Below, piece by piece: positions 47,865-56,722 of a stretch of 64,000 nt of DNA; position 1 is the first letter of the stretch; the number at the start of each line of letters is the position of its first letter. Both the position numbers and the translations under genes were made by a program. The DNA lies in the NCBI RefSeq assembly GCF_030068605.1, contig NZ_JASJOU010000021.1, forward strand, positions 102,137 to 166,136, read 5' to 3'. This stretch comes from Xanthocytophaga agilis. GTDB lineage: Bacteria; Bacteroidota; Bacteroidia; Cytophagales; 172606-1. A model generated the notes under the pieces. The model searched no databases and was not told where the DNA came from. It saw only the letters and a list, made by a program, of their open reading frames with translations.

Positions 47865-47940
47865 TGGTGCGGGATTGTGGTAACGCTCCACATCCTCAGC
47901 TTTTTCAGAGCTGCGCTTCTACTTAGTTAGCTTATCCCAC
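47865..47940 (-). ncRNA. tRNA-like cloverleaf RNA (Phe-like anticodon GAA)
   Basis: On the minus strand all stems of a cloverleaf can be drawn: acceptor GTGGGAT/ATCCCGC followed by A and CCA, D-stem GCT/AGC, anticodon stem CAGCT/AGCTG with loop CTGAAAA (GAA), and a T-stem TGTGG/CCACA. But the T-loop is AGCGTTA instead of TTCRANY and the D-loop lacks GG. It is thus a decayed tRNA, a tRNA mimic or some other structured RNA. It lies between two leader-terminator units. Confidence 0.45.
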
Positions 47941-47964
47941 ATTAAAAAACTCTATGTAAAACGA

Positions 47965-47998
47965 AAAAGCCCCAACTAGTTGCTGGGGCTTTTCATAT
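47965..47998 (-). terminator. Intrinsic terminator after the first short leader ORF
   Basis: On the minus strand a 10-bp stem AAAAGCCCCA/TGGGGCTTTT with loop containing ACTAGTT, followed by TTCGTTTT. The loop is complementary over 7 nt to the stop-codon region of the leader ORF before it (AACTAGT), which could allow alternative pairing. Confidence 0.7.
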
Positions 47999-48016
47999 TG
48001 TTATGTTCAGACAATA

Positions 48017-48082
48017 CTAGTTTACCCCATCTTGAGCAGATAGTAGAAATAAGTAGAGACTAAACAATAGTTGCGTTTTCAT
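48017..48082 (-). CDS. Short hydrophobic ORF, putative leader peptide
   Basis: A 21-codon frame from ATG at 48082 to TAG at 48017. It starts with Lys-Thr-Gln and runs through LLFSLYLFLLSA, with six Leu and two Phe, before an acidic-polar end. A promoter-like TTTG/TACATTTG pair lies just before it and a terminator just after, so the transcript would be short unless read through. Its place before a Phe-like cloverleaf RNA and a second Leu-rich ORF suggests attenuation; it may also be a short signal-like peptide. Confidence 0.45.
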   Translation of the reverse strand: MKTQLLFSLYLFLLSAQDGVN

Positions 48083-48086
48083 GTTA

Positions 48087-48119
48087 CAAATGTATGCCTA
48101 TTTTTTAGTTTGCTCCAAA
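48087..48119 (-). promoter_or_regulatory. Bacteroidota-type promoter of the leader/tRNA region
   Basis: On the minus strand TTTG (48116-48119) and TACATTTG (48087-48094), spaced 21 bp apart, match the -33 and -7 elements of Bacteroidota. The -7 box ends 4 bp before the leader ATG, so the transcript may be nearly leaderless. Confidence 0.5.
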
Positions 48120-48188
48120 CCTGTGATGGTAAATAGTTTTGATGACTGTTTATGAGTAGTCCAGTAGCAGTTTCAAATAAACTATAAT

Positions 48189-49481
48189 TTATTCTTCTTC
48201 CAAATCATACTCATCTTCCAGATCAAAAAAGACACTACACTTTTTGGGGAACAGTGCGCGTATACTGGGTTTATCTTTTTCTGAAATAAGATTATTATCT
48301 AAGGAGACCATGTCTAACCTTTTTAGGTTACTAACCTCAGGTGGCAAATTTATCAGTTGATTCCCGTATACTGATAGTCCTTCTAGCTTTCTCAAATTAC
48401 TAATTTCAGAAGGAATAAATTGCAATTTATTATTGTCAAACTCTAACCTATCTAAATTTTTCAGATAGCAGATTTCCAGAGGAAATACAGAAAATTGATT
48501 ATCACTCAGATTCAGATATTCTAATCGTTTCAGATGGGCGATTTGAGAAGGTATACTACTTAAGTTATTCTGTTTTAATTGTAGAGAAGTTATATTTGTT
48601 AGTTTACCTATTTCTGGAGGTAAAAGTTGTATATTGTTCTGTCTCAAATATAGCCCTGTCAGATTTTTGCATTTACTAATCTCTTTTGGTAAAGATTCCA
48701 ATTGATTTTCAGATAGATTTAACTCTAATAAATTTCTCAAATCGCCAATTTCTTGAGGTAATGAAGCAATTCTATTATAAGACAAGTCTAGATCAGTCAA
48801 GTTCGACAATTTGCAAACCTCAACAGGAAAACTTTGGATTTGATTGAAAAATAAATCCAGAAAAGTAAGTTCACGAAGATCTCCTATACTCGCAGGTAAC
48901 GAGGAAAGTCTGTTTTCTTTAAGGTAAAGCTGCATAAGATTACTCAGCTTTCCAATTTCTGATGGCAGGGCATAAAGTTCATTCTTATTTGCTATCAGGT
49001 AGTTTAATGCAGACAAATTACCGATTTCAGCAGGTAATTCTCTGATTTTATTAGATGTCAGAATTAGAGTACTCAGTTGAGTAAGTTTACCAATAGTAGA
49101 TGGTAAGGAAATTAGCTGATTATTACTAAGATCCAGTTTTTTTAACTTTGCTAATTCACCTATTTCATCTGGTAAGATTTCAAGTTGACACTGTGAAAGA
49201 TCTAGAATTTCCAGATTAATAAAATATCGGATTTGTTTAGGCAAAAATGCCCCATTTACTTTAGACCATTTGATTTCCTTTGTGGAAACAATATTGGTTA
49301 ACTTCTCGATGAAAGTCTTATCTGTGTTTTCAGAGATGAATACCTTAAAAGCAATCTCAATATCATTTTTGAACTCTTCACTATTTATCTGGAAGGACTT
49401 TATAATTTCCAAAATACGATCAGTATCTTCTTGATAGGAAAGAAGTAATTGCATTATCTTCCCGTTGTACGTTGTTAACAT
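48189..49481 (-). CDS. Leucine-rich repeat protein (about 14 LRRs)
   Basis: The 430-residue protein has an N-terminal helical domain of about 85 residues, then repeats of about 23 residues with the pattern LPxEIGxLxxLxxLxLxxNxL, ending in an acidic tail (DLEDEYDLEEE). No signal peptide, so it is probably cytoplasmic. The plain LRR repeats suggest protein binding; no enzyme domain is visible. The next LRR frame upstream on the same strand is its shortened relative, six bp away. Confidence 0.8.
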   Translation of the reverse strand: MLTTYNGKIMQLLLSYQEDTDRILEIIKSFQINSEEFKNDIEIAFKVFISENTDKTFIEKLTNIVSTKEIKWSKVNGAFLPKQIRYFINLEILDLSQCQLEILPDEIGELAKLKKLDLSNNQLISLPSTIGKLTQLSTLILTSNKIRELPAEIGNLSALNYLIANKNELYALPSEIGKLSNLMQLYLKENRLSSLPASIGDLRELTFLDLFFNQIQSFPVEVCKLSNLTDLDLSYNRIASLPQEIGDLRNLLELNLSENQLESLPKEISKCKNLTGLYLRQNNIQLLPPEIGKLTNITSLQLKQNNLSSIPSQIAHLKRLEYLNLSDNQFSVFPLEICYLKNLDRLEFDNNKLQFIPSEISNLRKLEGLSVYGNQLINLPPEVSNLKRLDMVSLDNNLISEKDKPSIRALFPKKCSVFFDLEDEYDLEEE

Positions 49482-49487
49482 AATTCT

Positions 49488-49988
49488 TTATTCAAATCTG
49501 ATATTACAATTGTGCACCCAAGATCTAATTTTACTCCTCTCTTGTTCAGAAAGCGGATTACCTGACAAATTCAGATTTTTCAGGTTCTTAAGCTCACCTA
49601 TTTCTATAGGGAGTGACTGTAGATTGTTGTTACTCAAATTTAAATCTGTTAATTGTAATAGCTTAGAAATCTCGACAGGTAGGACTTGAAAGTTATTATT
49701 AGCTAATCTCAACGTTTCCAAATTATAACAGTTCCATATTTCAGAAGGTAATGTATCTAATCGAGTGCCTCTATTATCTGATATATTCAATGCCCTAAGA
49801 TTTTTGCACTTGCCAATTTCCGGCGGGATGGTGGTCAATATATTACCTCTCAGATTCAATATTTGTAATTTCTCAAGAGTCCCAATCTCGGCAAGAACTT
49901 CTGTAATATTATTGAGTGAAAGATTTATCTCTTCCAAATTGATAAAATACTTAATCTGGAAAGGTAAAGAATCTACATACTCAAACAA
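49488..49988 (-). CDS. LRR protein fragment, 5'-truncated
   Basis: This 166-residue frame starts at a TTG and opens with LPFQIKYFINLEEINLS, which corresponds to the first repeat of the neighbouring LRR protein (LPKQIRYFINLEILDLS). The N-terminal helical domain of that protein is missing, and upstream the frame closes with TAG. About six LRRs follow. It looks like a tandem duplicate that lost its 5' end, so it may be silent. Confidence 0.55.
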   Translation of the reverse strand: MFEYVDSLPFQIKYFINLEEINLSLNNITEVLAEIGTLEKLQILNLRGNILTTIPPEIGKCKNLRALNISDNRGTRLDTLPSEIWNCYNLETLRLANNNFQVLPVEISKLLQLTDLNLSNNNLQSLPIEIGELKNLKNLNLSGNPLSEQERSKIRSWVHNCNIRFE

Positions 49989-50219
49989 GAAATATAGCCT
50001 GACAGGCTGCTATAGTTGTTTGTTTAGCCAGAAGATGTTTGAAAAATAGTATCACTGCCTGTGTCTGAATCCGCATGTGTGCAAATACACATATTCATGT
50101 CTTTTCAGGTGGAAGCAATCTCTCTAGTTTTACACTCATTAAAAGTGAACAGAAGTTATTACACCAATAAGGCCTTGAAGCCTTTACCAAACCGAGCCAT
50201 CTTACCCAGTGTCTGAACT

Positions 50220-52643
50220 ATGAAACCCATTGGCGATTATCGTCAGGTACTCCCTACACTACACTCTCTACTTGCTTGCATCTTCATTTGCATCGGAATG
50301 AGCTTCTCTGCTTGCCGGTATCAGCCTGGCCAGATACCTCTTCCCGAATATGGAGTGTTATTTGTACCCATGCCTCCCACCGTGCAACTCGATAGTGTAA
50401 ATGCTCGCAGTTTGCCAGTGCAACTACATGGAACCATTACCGCACAGGGCTCGGATACAGTGACCCGGTATGGCTTTGCATTTTCAGCATTCAGGGCCGT
50501 GCCAACCGTTAGTGACAGTTTAGTGGCCGTTACGGGTAAGCCAGCTTTTTTTCCGTTTGCGTTTCACCTTTCCTCGGCTTTATTTAAACGGGCTACCCGC
50601 TATTATGTGCGAGCTTTTGCGGAAAATGCTCAAGGCGTTTCCTACAACAAAGATGTGCTGCAATTGCTAGTCCCTGACAACCGGATACTCCCTGAAGTGG
50701 CTTTAAACGACATCGAAAGCATAGCCGCTACCAGCGCCAATGCCAAAGCAATTCTTACTTCAGATGGTAATACACCCATTACCGCTTATGGTGTGTGTTA
50801 TTCAACCACCAGTACTAATCCGACCTTAGCAGATAAAGTACTGGTAACAGGTAGCGCTGTAACAGGTAGTGCTGTAACAGGTAGTGCTGTAACAGGTGCG
50901 TTGCCGTTTGGCTATGCGCAGGCACTGTCCTCACTTACAGATAACACAACCTATTATGTGCGGGCTTTCGCCAGCAATGCGCTGGGGACAGCATATAGTT
51001 CAACGGTCTCTTTTAAAACCACGGCTGTACCCACGGCAGCTCCCACTGTCCAAACTGACAATACGGTCAACATTACAACAACCACTGCTACGATAGATGG
51101 CACTTTAGTCAGCCGGGGCACAGCACCCATTATACAATATGGGGTGTGTTATTCGCCCAGCAATGCGACACCGACCCTTGCCAACACAGTGGTAGTAGCG
51201 GGCACTACGGATCCTGCTACCTTTCCTTTGTCTTTCTCGGCAACCCTAACCGGACTCACCCAACGCACAATGTATTTTGTACGCACCTTTGCGACCAGCA
51301 GCGTCGGAACCAGTTATGGCGTGGTGCGTTCATTCACTACAAGCACACCAGTAGCAACACCGCCCAGTGTCCAAACCAACGAGGTGGTAGCCACTTCAAT
51401 CACCACCAGCTCGGCTACAGCCAGCGGCACTCTTCTGACTGATGGAACGGCCAGCATTGTACAGTACGGATTCTGTTACTCAACTACTAATCCCAACCCG
51501 ACTACTGCTGATGCACTAATCACGTCCGGCAACGCTTCACCGACCAGCTTTCCGTTCAACTACACGGGCAATCTGACCGGGCTGGCAGCCGGAACGGTTT
51601 ACACCCTACGAGCCTTTGCGCGAAGCAGTGCGGGCACCAGTTATGGCGCAACCAAGACGTTTCGGACCATTGCCGCTGCAACAGCACCGCCAACGGTGCA
51701 AACCGTTACCATTCATTCCATCAGTTACAATTCGGCCAGTGTTTTGGGAAATCTGACCAGTTCCGGAACTGCTCCTGTAACCGAATACGGGATTGTATAC
51801 TCGGCCACAAATGCCAATCCGACTACTGCCGATAACAAACAAGTCACAGCTAGTGCACAGCCAGGGAGTTTTCCGTTCGGTTTTACCGGCAATCTGAGCC
51901 GACTTGTCCCCAATACTACCTATGCAGTAAGGGCATATGCGACCAGCAGTGTCGGAACCAGTTACGGAGCTGTCCAGCGTTTTACTACCCTGGTGGCCAC
52001 TCCCAACGTTACTACAGACCGTGTCGTGTACAGTGAAGCCAGAAATTCGGTAACGGCCAGCGGTTCGGTCCAGTCGGCTGGGGTATCGGCAATTACCCGC
52101 TATGGATTCTGCTACTCGGCTACCAGTGCCACACCTACCATTGCCGACAATCCAACCGATGTGGGTACGACGGTAGGGAATGTTCCTATGGCATTTTCGT
52201 ATTCCTTTATCCGGTGGGCACCCGGCACCTATTACGTGCGGGCCTATGCTGCCAATAGTAATGGTGTAGCCTATGGGAGTGTCATAGTGGTAGGGGTGTA
52301 TGTGAATCCGACTATTACGACCGACCGGACTGCAACCAAAGACAACGCAGCCGGTATTCAGACACTGTTTGGCAGTATCTCATCAGGTGGCTCAGCCGTT
52401 ATTGACGAATATGGCTTCTGTTACGTGCCTTCAGCCAATGCTACAACCAATTTTCAAGTCGGTGACCAGACTGTGAGTGTAGTGCGCAAGACCAGGCCTG
52501 TACCCGCCAGCTTTCCCTTTGGATTTAGCCTGGAGGTAACCGTGCCGCAAAATACCGACTACTCTTTCCGGGCCTACGCCAAAACGGCCAATGGCTATGT
52601 ATACGGAAGCATCCATACTTTTTATATAACCTATAAACCTTAA
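50220..52643 (+). CDS. Surface lipoprotein with seven fibronectin-like repeats
   Basis: The 807-residue protein has a lipoprotein signal (SFSACRY near residue 32). Seven repeats of about 95-100 residues each contain YGxCYS, then PTxAD, then xFPFxF and YYVRAFAxNSxGTxYGxxxxF. This is a beta-sandwich of fibronectin III type. A run of 15-bp repeats expands the second repeat with VTGSA. Such proteins are secreted adhesion or surface proteins. It lies at the left end of a GC-richer block with a small lipoprotein, a barrel and a TANFOR gene on the same strand. Confidence 0.8.
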   Translation: MKPIGDYRQVLPTLHSLLACIFICIGMSFSACRYQPGQIPLPEYGVLFVPMPPTVQLDSVNARSLPVQLHGTITAQGSDTVTRYGFAFSAFRAVPTVSDSLVAVTGKPAFFPFAFHLSSALFKRATRYYVRAFAENAQGVSYNKDVLQLLVPDNRILPEVALNDIESIAATSANAKAILTSDGNTPITAYGVCYSTTSTNPTLADKVLVTGSAVTGSAVTGSAVTGALPFGYAQALSSLTDNTTYYVRAFASNALGTAYSSTVSFKTTAVPTAAPTVQTDNTVNITTTTATIDGTLVSRGTAPIIQYGVCYSPSNATPTLANTVVVAGTTDPATFPLSFSATLTGLTQRTMYFVRTFATSSVGTSYGVVRSFTTSTPVATPPSVQTNEVVATSITTSSATASGTLLTDGTASIVQYGFCYSTTNPNPTTADALITSGNASPTSFPFNYTGNLTGLAAGTVYTLRAFARSSAGTSYGATKTFRTIAAATAPPTVQTVTIHSISYNSASVLGNLTSSGTAPVTEYGIVYSATNANPTTADNKQVTASAQPGSFPFGFTGNLSRLVPNTTYAVRAYATSSVGTSYGAVQRFTTLVATPNVTTDRVVYSEARNSVTASGSVQSAGVSAITRYGFCYSATSATPTIADNPTDVGTTVGNVPMAFSYSFIRWAPGTYYVRAYAANSNGVAYGSVIVVGVYVNPTITTDRTATKDNAAGIQTLFGSISSGGSAVIDEYGFCYVPSANATTNFQVGDQTVSVVRKTRPVPASFPFGFSLEVTVPQNTDYSFRAYAKTANGYVYGSIHTFYITYKP
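50844..50897 (+). repeat. 15-bp tandem repeat inside the fibronectin-like gene
   Basis: Three full copies of GTAACAGGTAGYGCT plus a nine-base partial copy, coding for VTGSA. The length of a multiple of three keeps the frame, so a change in copy number would alter a surface loop without killing the gene. Confidence 0.8.
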
Positions 52644-52696
52644 TTCACCTACAAGCCTTACTATATTCTTTCATCTTCTAAAACTTCTTTTCAACC

Positions 52697-53212
52697 ATGT
52701 TATTATTTCTAAAAAAAGCCTGTTTCTCCCTTGTATTGCTGGTTTTGATCAGTGCCTGCAAAAAAGAATCGAACAATCCCGCTCCCAATCAGAATGTCTA
52801 TGTAAAAGCGTCTGTGGATGGGAAAAGTTTTCTTACTGAAGGCACACCCAGCCCTAACCAGATGACGGGTGGCAGTGCCATATTCAGCCAAACAGACAAC
52901 AAACTCTATATATATGGCACAGGTACCACAACCCTACTGGCCATTACCGTATATGGATTTCCTAAGAAAACGGGTACGTATGCTCTGGGAGATGCCGATG
53001 GGAAAAATTCAGGAACTTATGTTGACAATACCAACTCACAGGATCCGATTTTCTACACAACCAACAGCGGACGTACCGGCCAGTTAGTCATTACGTTTTT
53101 TGATGGAAAAACCATAAAAGGAACCTTTAGCTATACTACCTACAACACCCAGAAAAAGAAAGAGGTCAGTGTGACCAATGGCGAATTGGATGTAACCTAT
53201 AGTGAAATCTAA
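52697..53212 (+). CDS. DUF6252-like exported lipoprotein
   Basis: The 171-residue protein has a lipoprotein signal (LLVLISACKKES, Cys near residue 21) and a beta-rich domain starting with VYVKASVDGKSFLTEG. The pattern with GTYALGDADGK, the glycine/serine-rich turns and FFDGKTIKGTFSYT fits DUF6252. Function unknown; placed between a surface lipoprotein and a barrel gene on the same strand. Confidence 0.75.
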   Translation: MLLFLKKACFSLVLLVLISACKKESNNPAPNQNVYVKASVDGKSFLTEGTPSPNQMTGGSAIFSQTDNKLYIYGTGTTTLLAITVYGFPKKTGTYALGDADGKNSGTYVDNTNSQDPIFYTTNSGRTGQLVITFFDGKTIKGTFSYTTYNTQKKKEVSVTNGELDVTYSEI

Positions 53213-53251
53213 GGTATTGTTGTCCGGCGATGAAACACTATCTGATCTACT

Positions 53252-54949
53252 ATGAAACGCTATCTGAGTGTGCTATTGTCTTGTCTAGGGTATTCGTTGC
53301 TGGCTCAGGATTTAAGTACCCTGAGCCAGCAGAAACCCCTCACGTTTCACGGAGGTATTAACGTACGGGGAATGTTCTACCATGTTGAGGGAATCACAAA
53401 TCGCCGCCAACCTTTTTCGTATCTGATTACTGGGTCACCGACACTGAGTCTGTATGGGTTTTCCATTCCGTTTACTTTTATTGTATCCGAGCAGGAACGT
53501 TCATTTCGCCAGCCGTTCAATCAGTTTGGTCTGAGTCCTTCCTATAAATGGATCACTCTGCATGGCGGCTACCGCAACGTGTCCTTTTCTCCTTTTACAC
53601 TGGATGGTTATACCATGCTGGGCGGCGGGGTTGAGCTGCGGCCCGGCAAATGGCACATCGGCCTGATGTATGGCCGTCTGAACCGGGCAGTAGTCGCCAA
53701 TCAGAACCTGGGCGATCTGCAGGCAGTATCTTTTAACCGCCGGGGCGTTGCCGGAAAAATCGGCTACGGTAGTGATACCACCCATGTCGAGTTTAGTTTT
53801 ATCAAAGCCAAAGACAACGCCACCAGTGTGGAGTATCAGAACATAGGTCAGGATACACTTGGTGTTTTGCCTGTTACACCCGCCGAAAATCTGGTGATGA
53901 GCCTGGGAGGACGTGTTGGGTTGTTAAAATATTTCTTTGTGGAGGCCGAAGGTGCGGTGAGTATTTACACAAAAAATAACCGGAGTAGCATTGCCATAGA
54001 CAGTACCGTTGCCCATATTCCTGCATGGCTTCCTACTTTAATGACCATCAATGCCAGCACCGAAAATAACAAAGCCCTTCGCGGGGCGATTGGCTACCGG
54101 CAAAAGAAATACGGATTCAGCCTGCAATACCGTCGCATTGATCCGAACTACCAGTCGATGGGGGCATATTTTTTTCAGAACGATCTGGAAAACATCACCC
54201 TCAACCCGATGGTACTGCTCTGGCAAGGCAAGATTCGATTCAACGGCAGCCTGGGGATTCAGCGCGACAATCTTTCTGGCCAAAAGCAAGCCACGGCCCG
54301 CCGGGTCATTGGCTCGCTCAATGCTTCGCTGGCCTTAAGCAGCCGGTTTGGCATCGAGATGGCTTACAGCAACTTTGCCACCTCCCAAACACCCATTGCC
54401 GTTAAATTTAACGATTCGTTGCGCGTAGCCCAGACTACGCAGAATTTTTCCTTTACGCCACACTATTTCATTTTGGGAACGTCCCGAAATCATGTATTTA
54501 CCCTTTTAGTTAACTACATGACGCTGAATGATCTGAGTCTGCTGAACCAACAAAGAAATGTGCACTCGACCAATGCCTTTTTCAATTACCAGATCACTTT
54601 TCAGGCCACAGGGCTTAACCTGTCGGCAGGCTTGAGCTATGCCCGTCTTCAAACAGCGATGCTCACCTCGGGCAATCAGGGACTTACCTTAGGAGTGGGC
54701 AAAAGTTTGCTACATAGCAAACTTACATTACGACTAAATAGCTCAATTTTACAGAATCTGCAAGGGACCGCCCAGACTATGCTTTATACCAACGGACTGT
54801 CGGGGTCATACCAGGCCACCAAACGACACAGTCTGAACCTGACTGTCAATTACATACAGAGCCAGGGAAGTGCAGAATCGCAGCAGGCAGGTGGCTATCC
54901 CACCTTTACCGAGGTTCGTGGTGATGTAGGTTATAACTTCACTTTCTGA
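53252..54949 (+). CDS. Predicted outer-membrane beta-barrel protein
   Basis: The 565-residue protein has a signal peptide (cleaved near LLAQDL) and then alternating beta-strand pattern with many aromatic residues. It ends in a strand with C-terminal Phe (GDVGYNFTF), the typical barrel signature. No TonB box or plug is visible. It sits before the TANFOR gene, an arrangement seen in several Bacteroidota, and may support export or surface display of that protein. The link is inferred. Confidence 0.75.
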   Translation: MKRYLSVLLSCLGYSLLAQDLSTLSQQKPLTFHGGINVRGMFYHVEGITNRRQPFSYLITGSPTLSLYGFSIPFTFIVSEQERSFRQPFNQFGLSPSYKWITLHGGYRNVSFSPFTLDGYTMLGGGVELRPGKWHIGLMYGRLNRAVVANQNLGDLQAVSFNRRGVAGKIGYGSDTTHVEFSFIKAKDNATSVEYQNIGQDTLGVLPVTPAENLVMSLGGRVGLLKYFFVEAEGAVSIYTKNNRSSIAIDSTVAHIPAWLPTLMTINASTENNKALRGAIGYRQKKYGFSLQYRRIDPNYQSMGAYFFQNDLENITLNPMVLLWQGKIRFNGSLGIQRDNLSGQKQATARRVIGSLNASLALSSRFGIEMAYSNFATSQTPIAVKFNDSLRVAQTTQNFSFTPHYFILGTSRNHVFTLLVNYMTLNDLSLLNQQRNVHSTNAFFNYQITFQATGLNLSAGLSYARLQTAMLTSGNQGLTLGVGKSLLHSKLTLRLNSSILQNLQGTAQTMLYTNGLSGSYQATKRHSLNLTVNYIQSQGSAESQQAGGYPTFTEVRGDVGYNFTF

Positions 54950-54985
54950 GTAGCTGAGCTCTGAGTAGCTGAAAATTGACTAATT

Positions 54986-55045
54986 GAAGATAGGATGTCT
55001 GAAAATAGTATCTGTGAAAATAGAATGTCTGAAGATAGGATCTCT
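54986..55045 (+). repeat. Four tandem 15-bp repeats upstream of the TANFOR gene
   Basis: Copies of GAARATAGRATSTCT at 54986, 55001, 55016 and 55031 (consensus; the second copy differs most). A further diverged copy may lie at 54971. The array is about 50 bp before the start codon. It could move the distance of a promoter to the gene. Confidence 0.65.
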
Positions 55046-55094
55046 TTCACAGGCAAAACCCGGCAGTGCCGGAAAAATACAGAACACGAAACAC

Positions 55095-56722
55095 ATGAAA
55101 ACGCTGTCTTTTTTACGAACGTATCTACCCGGCTATCTGGCTTTTATACTTTTGGGCTGGGCGGGCCATGCGACACTGGCCCAGACACTGCCGGTTAAAC
55201 TGGTCCTTACCGTGACACCTCCCTATCCGGTATCGGTCAGTTACTATGCTGATCATCCACAGTAGGTAATCGTACAGATGATCAACCTGAGTCGGCAGCA
55301 GCAAAGTTTCCGCCTGGTCGGAAGCATCAATGGTCTGGACAACAATGTCAAAGTAGTGGCCAAAGACCGGGGTGCTTCGGGCGTGATTACCCTTAATCCG
55401 CTAGAGAGCCGTCAACTGACTGTTGCTGAGATTCAGGATTTGTTTGATTCGAGAAAACTAGCCTTTACCGGCATCACTTATCGTCGTACGCAGATTGACG
55501 ATGGCCTTCCGGAAGGATTGTATACTGTATGCGCGTATGCGGTAGATGCCGTACGAAACAATCTGCAGCTGTCCGAAGAAACATGTAGTAATTCCTTTCC
55601 GGTTACCAATCTGGAGCCACCTATTCTAATTACTCCTGTCGCAGATGCCGAATTGCCGGCTTTGCCTGTTCAAAACCTGCTATTTACCTGGACAGTACCA
55701 GCTTCGGCACCTCCGACAACCGAATATACCCTGCAGATGGTTGAAATCGTGCCGGGGATGAATCCCAACAATGCGTTGCAGGCAGCAACGGTACCGGTTT
55801 TCTTTGAACGCACTGTGCAAACAAACACATTACTCTATGGACCGGCAGATCCGCCCCTGGTGGCTGGGCGAAAGTATGCTTATAGGGTCACGGCTACAGA
55901 CCCCATGCAAAAGGCTGTGTTTCGCAATGGCGGACGAAGTGAAGTACATACATTTACCTATCTGAGCAACGTTTCTCAACCCATGATGACCGCCTCACGT
56001 ATCCGGCTGATCAGTCCCAGTGATTCACTGTGGGCATCAGGTAAAATACCCGTCATGGAAGTCAATAAGCAAAAACCTTTTGGCATATTCTGGTTTCCTG
56101 GCAGTGAATTTGTGACAGTTGACAGTTCACAGGTATATTACGAGACGATTACCTATCAGGAAAATGGTCTCACCAAGACCAGTAAAATCAGACGGGGTCT
56201 GATATTCTGATGATCAAAAAAGATTTGCGGTATACGATGGAAATTGCCGATGCTAATACGAGTAACATTTTACTCTCCCAGACGAGTAAAAACCTGTTTT
56301 ATTACTCTGCCATCAAGCCACTTTCAGTACTAACACATGAATCGTTCTATACCATCCGCATTACTGGAACCGACACGGTTACCAATAAAAAAGTGGCCCA
56401 GTCAGACAAGGTAAAATTTCTGTACAAAATCATCCCGGATGACATTTCCAAATGGGATGTGACCCTGACAATGCAGCTTGTGTATCGGTACGATTCAGAC
56501 ACAGAAACCTATCCCTACCAGGGCAGTGCCAGGCTGCGCAAATTTTACGCCGTGGTTGACACCACTGCCGGTAAAGGTACTACAGGAACAAAGTTGATAA
56601 AAGGAATGATTCCCGTTCAGCAGGTCAATCCGGCAGAGTACTCTTCCACACTGGCTACTGCCAATACTGACTCCGATGGAAAGCTAACGTTTACCTTCAA
56701 TGATGTGCAGCAGATGGTGTAA
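55095..56722 (+). pseudogene. TANFOR-domain secreted protein, broken
   Basis: The frame from ATG 55095 has a signal peptide (FILLGWAGHATLAQ) and then the TANFOR layout: VKLVLTVTPPYP, QSFRLVGSINGLDN, ITLNPLESRQLTVAEIQDLF, GLPEGLYTVCAYAVD, PPILITPVADAEL, AGRKYAYRVTA. A TAG at 55263-55265 interrupts it at codon 57. The frame changes near 56200-56215: TGA at 56208, and continuation (KKDLRYTMEIADANTSNIL) in another frame. The 3' end is cut at about 56.71 kb where TonB-receptor sequence begins. Intact TANFOR proteins are much longer. They are linked to the cell surface and gliding-type lifestyles. Confidence 0.75.
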
